Shown piece after piece: positions 1-7,652 of a DNA stretch of 25,212 nucleotides. A program made the position numbers and the translations under genes. This stretch comes from JBCCSZ01 sp039199225 (lineage in GTDB: Bacteria; Bacteroidota; Bacteroidia; Chitinophagales; Saprospiraceae). How positions within the stretch are numbered: position 1 is the first letter of the stretch; every line of letters starts with the position of its first letter. Location of the stretch: the NCBI GenBank assembly GCA_039199225.1, contig JBCCSZ010000086.1, positions 1 to 25,212 of the forward strand, given 5' to 3'. A model generated the notes under the pieces. The model worked only from the letters and a program-made list of their open reading frames with translations. It made no database searches and was not told the DNA's origin.

Positions 1-753
1 AATGAAAAAACCATTTTCGGGATTGCCTTGAACTTGCCCCCAAGTCAATGCTTTGATGTCAGAAAAACGTAAGCCCGTTAAGGCACTGAATAGAAAGACC
101 CTTTTCAAAAGTGGGTTGGGGCATTCGGTTTTAGACAGCATCTTCAATTCTTCCAATGTCAAAAACTCTCTGGTGGTTTCTTCTGCTTTGATGGTATTGA
201 CTTTCTTTGCGTAATTCTCAGGAATGTAGCCTTTTTTAAATGCTTCTTTGATGGCTGCTCGAAATTTATTGAAGTAAGAGTGCTTGGTGTTTTGAGCTAG
301 TTCCAAACGTAGTATATAGTTTCTGAATTCTTCGACTGTATTCATAGATAACTCTCCCATAGTCAGCCCATGCTCAAAGCATTCTTTCAAATAGTGTTGT
401 GCACTCAGCCAATTACCATAATTACCTTCTGAGGTATAGCGAGATTTAGTCATCTGCTCGAAGAACTCAATAAAACTCTTCCTGCGTTTGCTGTCTGACT
501 GCAAACCATAAATCCCTTCCTGTATTTCAATATACCGTCTGTTGCGAATGCTTTCGGCCAAGGCTCTTGTCGATTTGTTATGCTGTGTCTCGAAAGGAGA
601 TTGTGGCTTTTCATAGATGTACAGCCCTAAGAATTCTCGACGGGTTTCTTTGCCACTTTCTGGATGCCTGACAGAAGGGTAGAAGTCCAGGTAAAGACTC
701 TTTCGCCCTTTGCTGATCTTCTTCTCCCTAAGATGTACTTTGATTGCTTTCAT
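1..753 (-). CDS. Tyrosine recombinase/integrase, Bacteroidota type (3' part cut off by window edge)
   Basis: Site-specific recombinase that would cut and join DNA at attachment sites of an integrated element. From the ATG at 753 the frame stays open for 251 codons to base 1, so only the C-terminal catalytic half is missing. Residues 1-70 look like the arm-binding domain of Bacteroidota integrases (start MKAIKVHLREKK). Residues about 92-185 form the SAM-like core-binding domain (FIEFFEQMTKSRY, NTVEEFRNYIL, FNKFRAAIKEAFKKGYI). The catalytic domain starts near residue 195 (REFLTLEELKML) and contains the first catalytic arginine, R229, in ALTGLRFSDI. The HxxR and tyrosine motifs lie outside the window. 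The gene starts 6 bases after the stop of the excisionase-like gene, so the two are probably co-transcribed. Family identity is clear; whether the gene is intact cannot be judged here. Confidence 0.93.
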   Translation of the reverse strand, partial: MKAIKVHLREKKISKGRKSLYLDFYPSVRHPESGKETRREFLGLYIYEKPQSPFETQHNKSTRALAESIRNRRYIEIQEGIYGLQSDSKRRKSFIEFFEQMTKSRYTSEGNYGNWLSAQHYLKECFEHGLTMGELSMNTVEEFRNYILRLELAQNTKHSYFNKFRAAIKEAFKKGYIPENYAKKVNTIKAEETTREFLTLEELKMLSKTECPNPLLKRVFLFSALTGLRFSDIKALTWGQVQGNPENGFFI

Positions 754-759
754 GCTTCT

Positions 760-1110
760 TTATTGAAAGATAGATTGCAAGTCTGCTTTTCGAATAATGA
801 CCCGCCTTCCGAATTTGCCTGTCTTGAGTTTCCCGCTTTTGATGACCCGCCAGAGTGAAGTACGACTAAGGCCAAAGACTTTACACACATCTGCAATGCT
901 CATAAATTCCTTTGCCTGTAACGCTATAATGGGTTGTTGTATGGCTTCCTTGGTTTCCTTATTACTGGCTTCAATTTTCTCAGCTCGCTTGCGGGCCTTA
1001 TAGGCTCGTTTGGCGCAACGATCACCACAGAACTTTGTCACGGATGTTTTGGCGGTGAATTCCTCACCACACTGCTGGCATATTCGTTGGACTCTGATGT
1101 TGCTACTCAT
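760..1110 (-). CDS. Zinc-finger plus helix-turn-helix protein, excisionase type
   Basis: Probable small DNA-binding protein of 116 residues. The N-terminus has four cysteines spaced like a treble-clef zinc finger (C11, C14, C28, C32), followed by a lysine/arginine-rich linker (33-55). Residues 70-116 form an excisionase/MerR-like helix-turn-helix of the HTH_17 type (MSIADVCKVFGLSRTSLWRV, then KFGRRVIIRKADLQ). Proteins with such domains are commonly found beside tyrosine integrases and act as recombination directionality factors or regulators. Here it sits immediately upstream of the integrase (6-base gap, same strand), which supports that role. A direct excisionase function is inference; a transcription regulator of the element is the alternative. 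Upstream lies a repeat-rich stretch that could hold its binding sites. Confidence 0.85.
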   Translation of the reverse strand: MSSNIRVQRICQQCGEEFTAKTSVTKFCGDRCAKRAYKARKRAEKIEASNKETKEAIQQPIIALQAKEFMSIADVCKVFGLSRTSLWRVIKSGKLKTGKFGRRVIIRKADLQSIFQ

Positions 1111-1132
1111 GGTCAGCGTTTCGTTTATCTAG

Positions 1133-1176
1133 GTTTCAGTATGTTGCTCAGTGTTTCAGCTTGTTTCAGTATGTTT
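1133..1176. repeat. Helically phased direct repeats GTTTCAG(TATGTT)
   Basis: GTTTCAG occurs at 1133-1139, 1153-1159 and 1163-1169. The first and last copies extend to GTTTCAGTATGTT. The starts are 20 and 10 bases apart, placing all copies on the same face of the helix. The repeats lie directly upstream of the excisionase-like gene and look like protein-binding sites (integrase arm sites, excisionase sites or an operator). The repeats are seen directly; the binding role is inference. Confidence 0.6.
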
Positions 1177-1189
1177 CATAATCTCCCCC

Positions 1190-1243
1190 TTTTTGTACCT
1201 CGCTCTGCAAAAATACTGAAAAGGTACAAATGAGGTACAAAAA
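1190..1243. repeat. AGGTACAAA repeats, two direct and one inverted
   Basis: TTTTTGTACCTC at 1190-1201 is the exact inverse of GAGGTACAAAAA at 1232-1243. A further direct copy of AGGTACAAA lies at 1222-1230, 11 bases (one helical turn) before the copy at 1233-1241. The arrangement resembles arm-type sites of a tyrosine integrase or an operator array. It could alternatively fold as a hairpin in RNA, but there is no T-tract making it a typical terminator. Confidence 0.6.
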
Positions 1244-1265
1244 TTCCGAAACAGACCAATAGAGA

Positions 1266-1303
1266 AACAACTAACAATGAGATAGATGTTATTGTTAGTT
1301 GTT
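1266..1303. repeat. Perfect 13-bp inverted repeat downstream of mnmE
   Basis: AACAACTAACAAT at 1266-1278 pairs perfectly with ATTGTTAGTTGTT at 1291-1303 around a 12-base loop. It lies 60-100 bases past the mnmE stop. On the minus strand it could act as a weak 3' hairpin for mnmE, but it is AT-rich and lacks a good T-tract. A protein-binding dyad of the integrated element is equally possible. Confidence 0.55.
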
Positions 1304-1362
1304 GATTGTCAGTGAGTTAAGGATGGTTTTCTTGGTGTGATTAAATGCGATTTTTCACCATG

Positions 1363-1380
1363 TCACTTTCCGATACAAAA
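1363..1380 (-). other. Candidate attachment site: last six codons of mnmE
   Basis: The minus-strand sequence TTTTGTATCGGAAAGTGA encodes the invariant MnmE ending FCIGK and the stop. The Salmonella genomic island 1 attachment site, as I recall it, is the equivalent 18 bases of mnmE (thdF/trmE); 14 of 18 positions agree, the differences being at codon third positions or within the stop codon. A tyrosine integrase and excisionase-like gene lie next to this end, so integration here is plausible. The second att copy would lie left of the window and is not seen. Confidence 0.45.
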
Positions 1381-2757
1381 CCGCCCAAAAATATTCCCCA
1401 ATAAATCATCCGCACTGATCTCGCCCGTAATTTCTCCCAAATGAAAGAGGGCTTGACGGATATCCATGGCAATAAAATCGCCGGTTAGGCCGCTGTTGAG
1501 ACCTTGGGCGACGGCATCCAGGCGTTCTTTGGCTTGCAGCAGGGCTTCGTAGTGGCGGCTGCTGCTGACAACGGTGGCCGCTTGGTCGAGGCGGTGGGCA
1601 ATGGCGGTTTGATAGAGTTTTTCTTTGAGGTAGGGGATGTTCATTTTGTGGATGGCGGAGGCCGTCAGGAATTGTTCGGGGCGAATATCGTCATTGTAGT
1701 AAGCTTCGGGTGGGTTGTAGGGGTTGAGGTCCATTTTATTGGCAACAATGAGTATTTGGAGTCCTTCGTTTTGGAGGCTGGCGATGTCGGCTTGGACGGC
1801 TTCAGGTGGGGTGTCTAGGATGTCGAAGACGTAGACGAGGAGGGTGGATTGACGGATTTTCTCGAGGGTTTTGGCAACGCCGATGGCTTCGATTTGGTCT
1901 TGGGCATCGCGAATGCCGGCCGTGTCGATGAGTCGGAAGCGGACGCCTTGGATGTTGAGTTCTTCCTCGATGGTATCGCGGGTGGTGCCGGCAATGTTGC
2001 TGACAATGGCTCGTTCTTCGTTGAGTAGGGCATTGAGGAGGGTGCTCTTGCCGGCGTTGGGGCGACCAGCGATTACGGTGCTGATGCCGTTTTTGATGGC
2101 ATTGCCCAATTGGAAGGATTCGATGAGGCGGCGGAGGAGCCCCTGGATTTTACTGACCAATTGTCTTAGGTCTTCCCGATTGGCGAATTCTACGTCTTCT
2201 TCTCCGAAGTCCAACTCTAGTTCGATCAGGCTGGCAAAGTCGATGAGTTCTTGGCGGAGGCGCTGGATTTCTTTGCTGAAGCCCCCCCTCATTTGCTGCA
2301 TGGCGATCTGGTGCGCACTCTCGGATTTGGAGGCAATCAGATCGGCAACGGCTTCGGCTTGACTGAGGTCCATTTTACCGTTCAGGAAGGCACGCATGGT
2401 GAACTCGCCAGGTTGAGCAAGCCGAGCGCCCTCGCGAATGAACAGCTGGATGAGTTGCTGGATGATGTAGTCAGATCCGTGGCAGGAAACTTCGACAATG
2501 TTTTCGCCGGTGTAAGAACGAGGAGCGACAAACAGCGAGGCGAGTACTTCATCAATCAGCCGTTGCTGCTCGTCGTGGATGTGGCCAAAGTGAATGCTGT
2601 GGCTTTCTTGAGCCGATAGGTTTTTTCCTTTGAATACGCTGTCGACAATGGAGATGGCTTGTGGGCCGCTCAATCGGATGATGCCCAGGGCGCCGCTGCC
2701 AGGTGGGGTGGCCAGCGCCACAATGGTATCGCTTAAGTCTTGACGAGAGTAGGACAT
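1363..2757 (-). CDS. mnmE: tRNA-5-carboxymethylaminomethyl-uridine-34 synthesis GTPase MnmE
   Basis: Cytoplasmic GTPase that, with MnmG, modifies the wobble uridine 34 of certain tRNAs. The length of 464 residues is normal. The N-terminal tetrahydrofolate-binding domain spans about 1-120 (DTIVALATPPGSGALGIIRLSG near the start). The G domain sits inside the helical domain: P-loop GRPNAGKS at 231-238, GTTRDT at 257-262, DTAGI at 278-282 and NKMD at 340-343. The protein ends in the family's conserved FCIGK with the C-terminal cysteine C461. The ATG start at 2757 gives the expected N-terminus. A terminator at 2807-2842 separates it from the MATE gene upstream, so it is probably transcribed on its own. 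Its 3' end is the likely target of the neighbouring integrase, and the reading frame is preserved. Confidence 0.98.
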   Translation of the reverse strand: MSYSRQDLSDTIVALATPPGSGALGIIRLSGPQAISIVDSVFKGKNLSAQESHSIHFGHIHDEQQRLIDEVLASLFVAPRSYTGENIVEVSCHGSDYIIQQLIQLFIREGARLAQPGEFTMRAFLNGKMDLSQAEAVADLIASKSESAHQIAMQQMRGGFSKEIQRLRQELIDFASLIELELDFGEEDVEFANREDLRQLVSKIQGLLRRLIESFQLGNAIKNGISTVIAGRPNAGKSTLLNALLNEERAIVSNIAGTTRDTIEEELNIQGVRFRLIDTAGIRDAQDQIEAIGVAKTLEKIRQSTLLVYVFDILDTPPEAVQADIASLQNEGLQILIVANKMDLNPYNPPEAYYNDDIRPEQFLTASAIHKMNIPYLKEKLYQTAIAHRLDQAATVVSSSRHYEALLQAKERLDAVAQGLNSGLTGDFIAMDIRQALFHLGEITGEISADDLLGNIFGRFCIGK

Positions 2758-2806
2758 AGTAGCCTTCCGGTGTAGACATTAGCTCAATTCCAAGCCATGC
2801 CTCATT

Positions 2807-2842
2807 TAAAAAATCAAAATAGATGCATGCTTCTGGCATCTA
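2807..2842 (-). terminator. Rho-independent terminator after the MATE gene
   Basis: On the minus strand the stem TAGATGC/GCATCTA (2842-2836 and 2826-2820, 9-base loop) is followed by TTTTGATTTTTT. It lies about 70 bases beyond the stop of the MATE gene and before mnmE, so it probably ends the mtnA-to-MATE operon. Confidence 0.65.
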
Positions 2843-2909
2843 CCAGCAATGCTGCAAAAGGCAAAACTAAACAATTCCAGCGGATAAGCAGCCTTGCATT
2901 TCTTGCTAT

Positions 2910-4265
2910 TTATTCCATGACAAATTCTCTGTCATTCAATTCTTTTACGCCTCTTCTGAGGTATAAAAAGGTAACGGCTGCTGCCAAAACATCGGCCAGA
3001 GGAAATGCCATCCAAATGCCATCCAATTCAAAAAAAGTGGGGAGGATGAAAAGTAGTGGGATGAGGAAAAAGCCCTGTTTGCTGAGGGTAAGCAGCAGCG
3101 CAGGTAGTGCTCTTCCAATGGCTTGGTAATAAGCAGAACCGATGAGTTGGAGGGACAGAAGAGGCGTTGCCAAAAAACAGATAACCAAGGCGGGCTTGGT
3201 CCGATTGATCAATTCCATATCTGTGGTGAAAATGCCGACAATGGAATCGGAGAAAAACATAATACAGATGAAAATGAAAAAGGCAATGCCAGAGCCCCAC
3301 AAAATGGATAGGCGAATGATGCCTTTTACCCGCTCCCATTTTTGAGCCCCATAGTTGAAACCTGCAATGGGTAGGAAGCCTTGTGTAATGCCGAGAACTG
3401 GAAAATTGGCAAACATCATCACGCGGCTGATGATCCCAAAGACCGATATGGATAGCTCGCCCCCATATTTAAATAGGCTGTTGTTCAACACAATGGCCAA
3501 TAGTGCAATGGTCCCTTGCCGAGCTAAGGTCACACCACCGATGGCAAATATTTCTTTTACAATCGACCACTTCAAAACCATTCCTTGTATACTGATACGC
3601 ATCTCGGAGCGGCCAGACAGAAAGTACCACAGAGCAAATGTGGCGCTTGCCCAAAAGGAGACGGTTGTTGCCCAGCCCGCGCCTGCCATCCCCATGTCCA
3701 ACCAGACAATGAAAATGGGGTCCAGAATAATGTTGCTGATGGCTGGAATGACCATAATCATCATCGCAAAACGCGGTTGTCCTTCTGCTCTGATGACATT
3801 ATTGGACATCATGGCAAAGGCCAGAAAGGGAATGCCGAATAAGAGTATCTCGAAGTAGGTGCGTGCATATTCCAGTATGTCGCCCTTTCCACCAAATATC
3901 TTTAGGATGGGCTCAATGTAGAAATAGCCCAAAATCACGACGCTGACCGCCAAAGTGATGGTCAGGGTAATTTGGTTACCAAATGCTTGAAAAGCTGTTT
4001 CCTTGTCTCCTCTGCCCAATGCCCGTGATATGATGGAGGCACCACCAATTCCGATGGACATTCCGATGGAGGCAATAAAAAATTGAATGGGTAAAACGAC
4101 GGTAATGGCGCCAATGGCGAGGCTGTCGATCCAACGTCCGACAAATATCGTATCGACGATTCCGTAAATGGATAAGATTAGAATACCTATCGAAGCAGGA
4201 ATGGCTTGTTCGCGCAATAGTTTGCCAATCGGTAATTTGCCAAGCTGGTCGGATTTGGTAGACAT
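2910..4265 (-). CDS. MATE family multidrug/cation antiporter
   Basis: Inner-membrane transporter of 451 residues, the usual length for the multidrug and toxic compound extrusion family, which exports cationic compounds in exchange for protons or sodium. The sequence is hydrophobic throughout, consistent with twelve membrane helices in two similar halves (about 15-210 and 230-440). Family-like stretches are seen near the start (REQAIPASIGILILSIYGIVD, then TIFVGR), in the first-half loop GIGGASIISRALGRGD, and in the second half at FPVLGITQGFLPIAGFNYGA. The substrate cannot be told from sequence. It starts 26 bases after the stop of the lipocalin-like gene, so it is probably the last gene of that operon, ended by the hairpin at 2807-2842. 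Confidence 0.93.
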   Translation of the reverse strand: MSTKSDQLGKLPIGKLLREQAIPASIGILILSIYGIVDTIFVGRWIDSLAIGAITVVLPIQFFIASIGMSIGIGGASIISRALGRGDKETAFQAFGNQITLTITLAVSVVILGYFYIEPILKIFGGKGDILEYARTYFEILLFGIPFLAFAMMSNNVIRAEGQPRFAMMIMVIPAISNIILDPIFIVWLDMGMAGAGWATTVSFWASATFALWYFLSGRSEMRISIQGMVLKWSIVKEIFAIGGVTLARQGTIALLAIVLNNSLFKYGGELSISVFGIISRVMMFANFPVLGITQGFLPIAGFNYGAQKWERVKGIIRLSILWGSGIAFFIFICIMFFSDSIVGIFTTDMELINRTKPALVICFLATPLLSLQLIGSAYYQAIGRALPALLLTLSKQGFFLIPLLFILPTFFELDGIWMAFPLADVLAAAVTFLYLRRGVKELNDREFVME

Positions 4266-4291
4266 GCCATTTTTTTTGCGCCGATCGACTT

Positions 4292-4810
4292 TTACTCTTG
4301 CCGGATCAACGTGAGTCTTCTTTCAAAACTGCCCTCAACAGGCGAGAGCTTAAGTGTATCGCCTTTGAATTCGTAACGCCGCTGAACAACTTGGTGCCAC
4401 TCTTCCGGAAAGGTATGCGACAGCCGCTCATGCTCCACAATTTGCTGATCCTCCAACACTCGGCTGTTGGCTACATAGACGTAGTTGGACGAAAATAGCT
4501 TGACAGCAGCTTGTAGTTCTTCAAAATTCAAGCTGTCAATCCCTTTTTCCAAGCTCACTACTGATTGTTTGTAATCCTTCGGAGTGACATGGATGGCCAT
4601 ATGTCCCATCCCGTCATAAATAACGTAGCCGGTCCCTCCTTTGTTCCAGAAATATTCCTGCCAGTTGCCACTGGAATCCCGATATTCAAAAATGTGCATC
4701 TTCCACAAACCTGTAAATCGGGCCATTGCAGAGGGCTTCGGAGGGGTCGGTTGACAAGCAATCATCAAGGAAATAACAATTGCGATGAAAAGACTGAAGA
4801 TTGGTTTCAT
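4292..4810 (-). CDS. Lipocalin-like lipoprotein
   Basis: Probable membrane-anchored periplasmic protein of 172 residues. Residues 1-18 form a lipoprotein signal peptide (MKPIFSLFIAIVISLMIA) with C19 as the expected lipidated cysteine. The rest resembles the lipocalin-like domain family found in many small bacterial proteins: a start with FTGLWKM near residue 33, then GYVIYDGMGHMAIHVTP, and alternating strand-like segments to the end (GDTLKLSPVEGSFERRLTLIRQE). Such folds often bind small hydrophobic molecules, but no ligand can be named. It starts 43 bases after the class II aldolase-like gene and ends 26 bases before the MATE gene, so it is likely part of the same operon. The domain call is moderately certain; the function is unknown. 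Confidence 0.75.
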   Translation of the reverse strand: MKPIFSLFIAIVISLMIACQPTPPKPSAMARFTGLWKMHIFEYRDSSGNWQEYFWNKGGTGYVIYDGMGHMAIHVTPKDYKQSVVSLEKGIDSLNFEELQAAVKLFSSNYVYVANSRVLEDQQIVEHERLSHTFPEEWHQVVQRRYEFKGDTLKLSPVEGSFERRLTLIRQE

Positions 4811-4853
4811 ACGATAGGTCCTGTTTGAATCGAAAACAGGTACTAAGGTAGGT

Positions 4854-5465
4854 TTATTTGTTGGGAAGCTGGTCGTAATAGCGGAGGAGGTTTGCGCCGG
4901 CTTCGTCTAAGCTGTCTCCAAAAGCAATAATGCCTTCGCGATGGCCGCCCATGACAAAGCATTTCTCGTGCCTTGCCAATTGGGATTCGTTGAGTAGGCG
5001 GATGATCTCTGTGGCCATCTCGGGGGTGCCGTAGGTCGCAGATGGATCGGTTGTGGGTAGCTTGTCTATGAAATGCGTCCACATGGCGAGGCTGTGGATG
5101 TGAAAGACCGCCTGTACGTTGGGGAGTTGCTGATAGATGACAGCATGGCTCATCGATTCGGAGGAAGCCTTGATGGGACCTTGACACTCGACGCGATTGA
5201 GGTCCAGGTCGAAGGCCGTAACGAGGCTGTAGTGCCGTTCATCTAGTTGTGGTAAATTTCCGGTGGCTGATCCGCTGATGATGAATCGGAGCGACTCGTA
5301 TCGTTGGCTGATGTTGCCAAACCCAATACCATCCGGATAAGCACCGATCAAATGGCGATCATAAAGATGGGAGCGCCATTGGTTGAGGCAATCGATTTGT
5401 GTGGCGGGCAAAGGAGGGCTTTCCGTCCATTGGCAATCGAATTTGATATAGCCCTCATCTATCAT
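4854..5465 (-). CDS. Class II aldolase/adducin family protein, possible MtnB or methylthioribulose-1-phosphate aldolase
   Basis: Probable zinc enzyme of 203 residues, about the length of MtnB (methylthioribulose-1-phosphate dehydratase). Family motifs are GFGNIS (48-53), FIISGSATGN (61-70, phosphate-binding region), SSES with the catalytic-type E103, the metal ligands H122 and H124 in AVFHIHS, and a third ligand H175 in VMGGHREGII. Its likely substrate is inferred from mtnA two genes upstream: MtnA makes methylthioribulose-1-phosphate, which is used either by MtnB (methionine salvage) or by class II aldolases of the DHAP shunt. Its start overlaps the stop of the NmrA-type gene (ATGA), indicating translational coupling. 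Family identity is strong; a dehydratase or aldolase on another sugar phosphate cannot be excluded. Confidence 0.85.
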   Translation of the reverse strand: MIDEGYIKFDCQWTESPPLPATQIDCLNQWRSHLYDRHLIGAYPDGIGFGNISQRYESLRFIISGSATGNLPQLDERHYSLVTAFDLDLNRVECQGPIKASSESMSHAVIYQQLPNVQAVFHIHSLAMWTHFIDKLPTTDPSATYGTPEMATEIIRLLNESQLARHEKCFVMGGHREGIIAFGDSLDEAGANLLRYYDQLPNK

Positions 5466-6334
5466 GCAGTCGTAAACATTGAAAGGTGTTCTCGGACGAA
5501 GGTGCGAAACGATCTAGGAGGCCGGCCAGTCAATTCACCTACCAAGGGCGTTAGGTCTCCATACTGTCCTTCCCGCCATATTTTGTTGAGGATGACCAGG
5601 TCTTCGGCAAGCCAGTCGGGGACGCCAGCCTGAATCATCCCGGATTGGGCTGCTTCGTCTGGAATAGCGACATACTTGACTTCCTTGTGGAGCATTTCAC
5701 TGAGGGTATTGGCCATGTCGTGGTAAGACAGCGACTCAGGGCCAGTCAAGACATACGTTTGACCATTGTGTTCCTCCGGACCTTCGATCAACAATTGAGC
5801 AGCAACGGAGCCAATATCTCTTGCATCGATCATTGGAAGTTTTGCCTCGCCCAAGTTGGAGTAAATGGTACCCTGTGACTGAATGGTAGCAACACTGCCC
5901 AGGAGGTTTTGCATAAATCCGTGTGGTTGCAAAATAGTGTAGGCCAGATCGGACTTTTGCAGATGCTCTTCTATGGCTGCGTGGTATTGTCCCAGTTTGA
6001 AAGGAGCTGTTTTTCCACTTCCAATGGCTGATATTTTGACGATATATTCGATCCCTGCTTTCTTGGCTGCATTGATGACATTCTTTTCAGTTTGGACCAT
6101 TTCGGGGGAAGGGCTGGAAACCAAAAACATGCGATTAATCTCCTCGAGTGCCTTGTTGAGCGATGATGCATTTTGGAAGTCTGCCACCACTGCAGGGATG
6201 CCACGTTCTTCAAACATAGCGGCCTTATCGGGATTCCGGGTCATGGCCCGTACATCAACATCACGGCTGACGAGCTCTCTGAGAGCCGCCATGCCTGTCT
6301 TACCGGTAGCACCGGTAACGAGAATTTTAGACAT
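5462..6334 (-). CDS. NmrA-type NAD(P)-binding reductase-like protein
   Basis: Cytoplasmic protein of 290 residues with an atypical short-chain dehydrogenase (NmrA) fold. The N-terminal dinucleotide-binding motif is GATGKTG at 8-14, followed by the strand/arginine pattern VRAMTRNPDKA that often selects NADP(H), and VVADFQNASSL. The middle has VKISAIGSG and TILQPHGFMQNLL, typical of the NmrA/azoreductase-like (QOR2) subfamily. The substrate is unknown; relatives include quinone or azo-dye reductases and redox-sensing regulators without catalysis. It lies 77 bases after mtnA and overlaps the aldolase-like gene by four bases (ATGA), so it is probably in one operon with both. A role in methylthioadenosine recycling is suggested only by position. 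Confidence 0.88.
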   Translation of the reverse strand: MSKILVTGATGKTGMAALRELVSRDVDVRAMTRNPDKAAMFEERGIPAVVADFQNASSLNKALEEINRMFLVSSPSPEMVQTEKNVINAAKKAGIEYIVKISAIGSGKTAPFKLGQYHAAIEEHLQKSDLAYTILQPHGFMQNLLGSVATIQSQGTIYSNLGEAKLPMIDARDIGSVAAQLLIEGPEEHNGQTYVLTGPESLSYHDMANTLSEMLHKEVKYVAIPDEAAQSGMIQAGVPDWLAEDLVILNKIWREGQYGDLTPLVGELTGRPPRSFRTFVREHLSMFTTA

Positions 6335-6411
6335 AATTTTAATAGCTTTAGGCTCCCTAAAATTAGCATTCTCTGCAAATTATTCCAAATGCGAAATGAA
6401 TGTTGACGAAT

Positions 6412-7518
6412 TCATAGCCGCATTTCCGGGAAAAGAGTTGTTAGGCCCTCTTCTGATGCTGCACAGATGCCTCTTTCAGTGATTAAGCCCCTAACAAGGC
6501 GGGCAGGGGTTACATCAAAAGCGTAGTTGGAGGCTGGACTATCGCTGGGTGTAAGGAGTACTCGATGAACTTCTTGACCATTAAGCCCCTGTATGTATTT
6601 GACTTCTTCTGCATTTCGCTCTTCGATTGGAATGTCCCTGATGCCATCTTCGATTTCCCAATCAATGGTGCTTGAAGGGAGTGCTGCATAAAATGGAACG
6701 TCGTTGTCGAAAGCGGCCAATGCTTTGAGGTAGGTACCGATTTTGTTGGCTACATCGCCATTGCGCGTCGTTCGGTCGGTCCCTGTGATCAATAAATCTA
6801 CCATTTGGTGTTGCATCAGGTGGCCACCGGCGTTGTCTGTGATGACGGTATGTGGTATGCCGTGTTGACCCAACTCCCAAGCGGTCAGCCTAGCGCCTTG
6901 GTTGCGTGGGCGAGTTTCATCTACCCACACATGGATGTCGATGCCTGCATCGTGAGCCGCGTACATAGGCGCAGTAGCTGTTCCATAATCCACACAAGCC
7001 AGCCATCCTGCGTTGCAATGCGTCAAAATATTAACGGTTTTTCCTCCTTTCTTTTTTGCAATCTCTTCGATGAGGGGAAGGCCGTGTATGCCGATTTGTC
7101 GGCAGTACTCTGCGCTTGCTTGAGTGATCCTTTGCGCATTTTTCAAAAGTTGCTGCCTGGCTTCTGCAGGCCCTTTGACATTTTCCAAGACCTCTGATTG
7201 ACTTCGGAGCGCCCATTGTAAATCTACAGCCGTAGGTCTTGTGTTAAAGAGTGTTTTTGAGGCATTTTCCAAAAAGGGTAAGTAGCCCAAATCTGGACTC
7301 TGCAAGGCTGCCAGATACATGCCCCAAGCGGCGGCGGCTCCAATCAGCGGTGCACCGCGGAGGTGCATTTCTCGTATGGCCACGGCCATCTGCTCATGCG
7401 ACTGGATGGACTCGATGATAAAGTGGTGGGGGAGGTGTCGCTGGTCGATGATTTGTACCACAGAGGGGTCTTCCTCTGACAGCCAGATGGACTGAAAGTG
7501 TTTGCCTTGTATTTTCAC
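6412..7518 (-). CDS. mtnA: S-methyl-5-thioribose-1-phosphate isomerase
   Basis: Isomerises methylthioribose-1-phosphate to methylthioribulose-1-phosphate in methylthioadenosine recycling. The 368-residue length fits the family. Seen motifs are MHLRGAPLIGAAAAWGM (51-67), the catalytic cysteine C168 in NILTHCNAGWLA, ETRPRNQGARLTAWEL (201-216), and the catalytic aspartate D248 in TGTDRTTRNGDVANKIGTY. These separate it from related eIF2B alpha-type proteins. The start codon is GTG at 7518, chosen because MKIQGKHFQSIWLSEED matches the usual N-terminus. It is the first gene of a likely five-gene minus-strand operon. I see no SAM riboswitch or clear promoter in the 134 bases upstream. Confidence 0.96.
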   Translation of the reverse strand: MKIQGKHFQSIWLSEEDPSVVQIIDQRHLPHHFIIESIQSHEQMAVAIREMHLRGAPLIGAAAAWGMYLAALQSPDLGYLPFLENASKTLFNTRPTAVDLQWALRSQSEVLENVKGPAEARQQLLKNAQRITQASAEYCRQIGIHGLPLIEEIAKKKGGKTVNILTHCNAGWLACVDYGTATAPMYAAHDAGIDIHVWVDETRPRNQGARLTAWELGQHGIPHTVITDNAGGHLMQHQMVDLLITGTDRTTRNGDVANKIGTYLKALAAFDNDVPFYAALPSSTIDWEIEDGIRDIPIEERNAEEVKYIQGLNGQEVHRVLLTPSDSPASNYAFDVTPARLVRGLITERGICAASEEGLTTLFPEMRL

Positions 7519-7652
7519 AGTTTGTGCTTGGTTTAAAGGGAGAACAAATTTTAAAGCAAATGCGATTCAGAACGTACTTTTACAGCCCCAGGCCCATAAA
7601 ATCGCTTTTTGTAGTCTTTATGGATGCAGTGAAGACCTCTGCCAGTAAATTC

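Noticed and set aside
1081..1362. tRNA gene as the integrase target
   Set aside because: No cloverleaf or T-arm sequence was found; the mnmE 3' end is the better candidate.
7519..7652. Possible SAM riboswitch upstream of mtnA
   Set aside because: No paired elements or conserved core of any SAM riboswitch class could be recognised in the 134 bases.
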